From Melioribacteraceae bacterium 4301-Me (lineage in GTDB: Bacteria > Bacteroidota > Ignavibacteria > Ignavibacteriales > Melioribacteraceae), in contig JBGORM010000008.1 in assembly GCA_041538185.1 (NCBI GenBank), forward strand, positions 1 to 64,000: DNA of 64,000 nucleotides, given 5' to 3'. Positions 63,700-64,000 of the stretch are shown in pieces. Position numbers and translations under genes: made by a program. Position 1 is the stretch's first letter; each line of letters opens with the position of its first letter. The notes under the pieces are model-generated. The model searched no databases. It worked only from the letters and a program-made list of their open reading frames with translations, and was not told the origin of the DNA.

Positions 63700-64000
63700 A
63701 TGAAAATTAAATATTTGTGTATAATTCTTTTCTCTTTATATGGTTCAGTGCTTTTAGCTCAAACTCAAGAACAAATTCTTAAATACAGAACTGAACCTTA
63801 TGGTGATAAGACCTATAGAAAAAAAGGTATTATGGATGGGAATTTAATTCGTACAATATTTAGAAATGATGGACAAATTGGAACTTGGCCTGATAGACCT
63901 TCTGGCGAATGGCCAAAAGGTACGGGACACAATTACATTGATGGTTGTACTCCAATGACATCTTCGGCCGTAATTGCACCGGGTAATCACCAATTAATTC
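63700..64000 (+). CDS. Secreted protein, N-terminal part (cut by window edge)
   Basis: An open frame from ATG 63700 runs to the window end for 100 codons. It begins with a signal peptide ('MKIKYLCIILFSLYGSVLLAQ') followed by 'RTEPYGDKTYRKKGIMDGNLIRTIFRNDGQIGTWPDRPSGEWPKGTG'. GAGGAG (63689-63694) is a good ribosome site, 22 bp after the TonB receptor stop, so the two genes are probably cotranscribed. I do not recognise a domain in the visible part. Confidence 0.75.
   Translation, partial: MKIKYLCIILFSLYGSVLLAQTQEQILKYRTEPYGDKTYRKKGIMDGNLIRTIFRNDGQIGTWPDRPSGEWPKGTGHNYIDGCTPMTSSAVIAPGNHQLI

Overview
The window is AT-rich, and every gene I can support reads on the + strand. It looks like chromosome from a member of the Ignavibacteria (Bacteroidota/Chlorobi group). 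The evidence for that is an extracellular protein with a typical type IX secretion C-terminal sorting domain (58180-60822), a carboxypeptidase-regulatory-domain TonB receptor (60975-63677), and a complete Gram-negative flagellar locus with P- and L-ring genes. The taxonomic call is inference; no rRNA or other marker gene is present.

Layout. 1-692 is repeat-rich intergenic DNA. 693-6768 holds a TonB-C-domain secreted protein, two large chemoreceptors separated by a 640-bp array of palindromes, and cheW. 6902-13746 is a chemotaxis operon: HEAT-repeat protein, cheR, two cheY-like regulators, a cheZ-like gene, cheA, cheB and a small CxC protein. 13865-26033 is the first flagellar operon (flgB, flgC, small ORF, fliE, fliF, fliG, fliH, fliI, fliJ, a MotE-like gene, fliK, flgD, a flagellar-operon protein, flgE). 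26034-26700 is a second repeat-rich gap. 26701-35931 is the export/switch operon (fliL, M, N, O, P, Q, R, flhB, flhA, flhF, flhG). 36020-53517 is one nearly gapless run: small membrane protein, fliA, two HDOD genes, a degenerate kinase, a membrane protein, flgF, G, A, H, I, a flgJ-transglycosylase fusion, flgN, K, L, motAB, fliW, csrA, a receiver-HPt protein, a second motAB pair, and two receiver proteins. 53578-56044 is an unknown protein plus a PAS histidine kinase. From 56407 the content changes to a sugar-type Na+ symporter, a CBM/T9SS secreted protein, a TonB receptor and a gene cut by the window edge; this looks like the start of a glycan-uptake locus.

How it works together. The window encodes basal body, hook, rod, rings, export gate, switch, two different stator pairs, FlhF/FlhG placement/number control, FliA (sigma-28), the FliW/CsrA pair, and a full adaptation-type chemotaxis pathway using a CheZ-type phosphatase. 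Flagellin, the filament cap (FliD), FliS and a recognisable FlgM are absent, so the filament must be encoded elsewhere. Sequence signals suggest a regulatory hierarchy. Sigma-54-like GG-N10-GC elements lie upstream of flgB, fliL and the small gene before fliA. Sigma-28-like elements (TAAA-N14/15-NNCGATAA) lie upstream of both chemoreceptor units and the 53578 operon.

Main items for a second look: an array of palindromes whose stems vary but remain base-paired (3300-3938); a roughly 270-bp inverted repeat pair bracketing 26 kb of chemotaxis and flagellar genes; a GC-rich two-hairpin leader before flgE; a FliM-like peptide at the CheZ C-terminus; and a set of unusual phosphorelay parts (pseudokinase, receiver-DHp, receiver-HPt) inside the flagellar locus.
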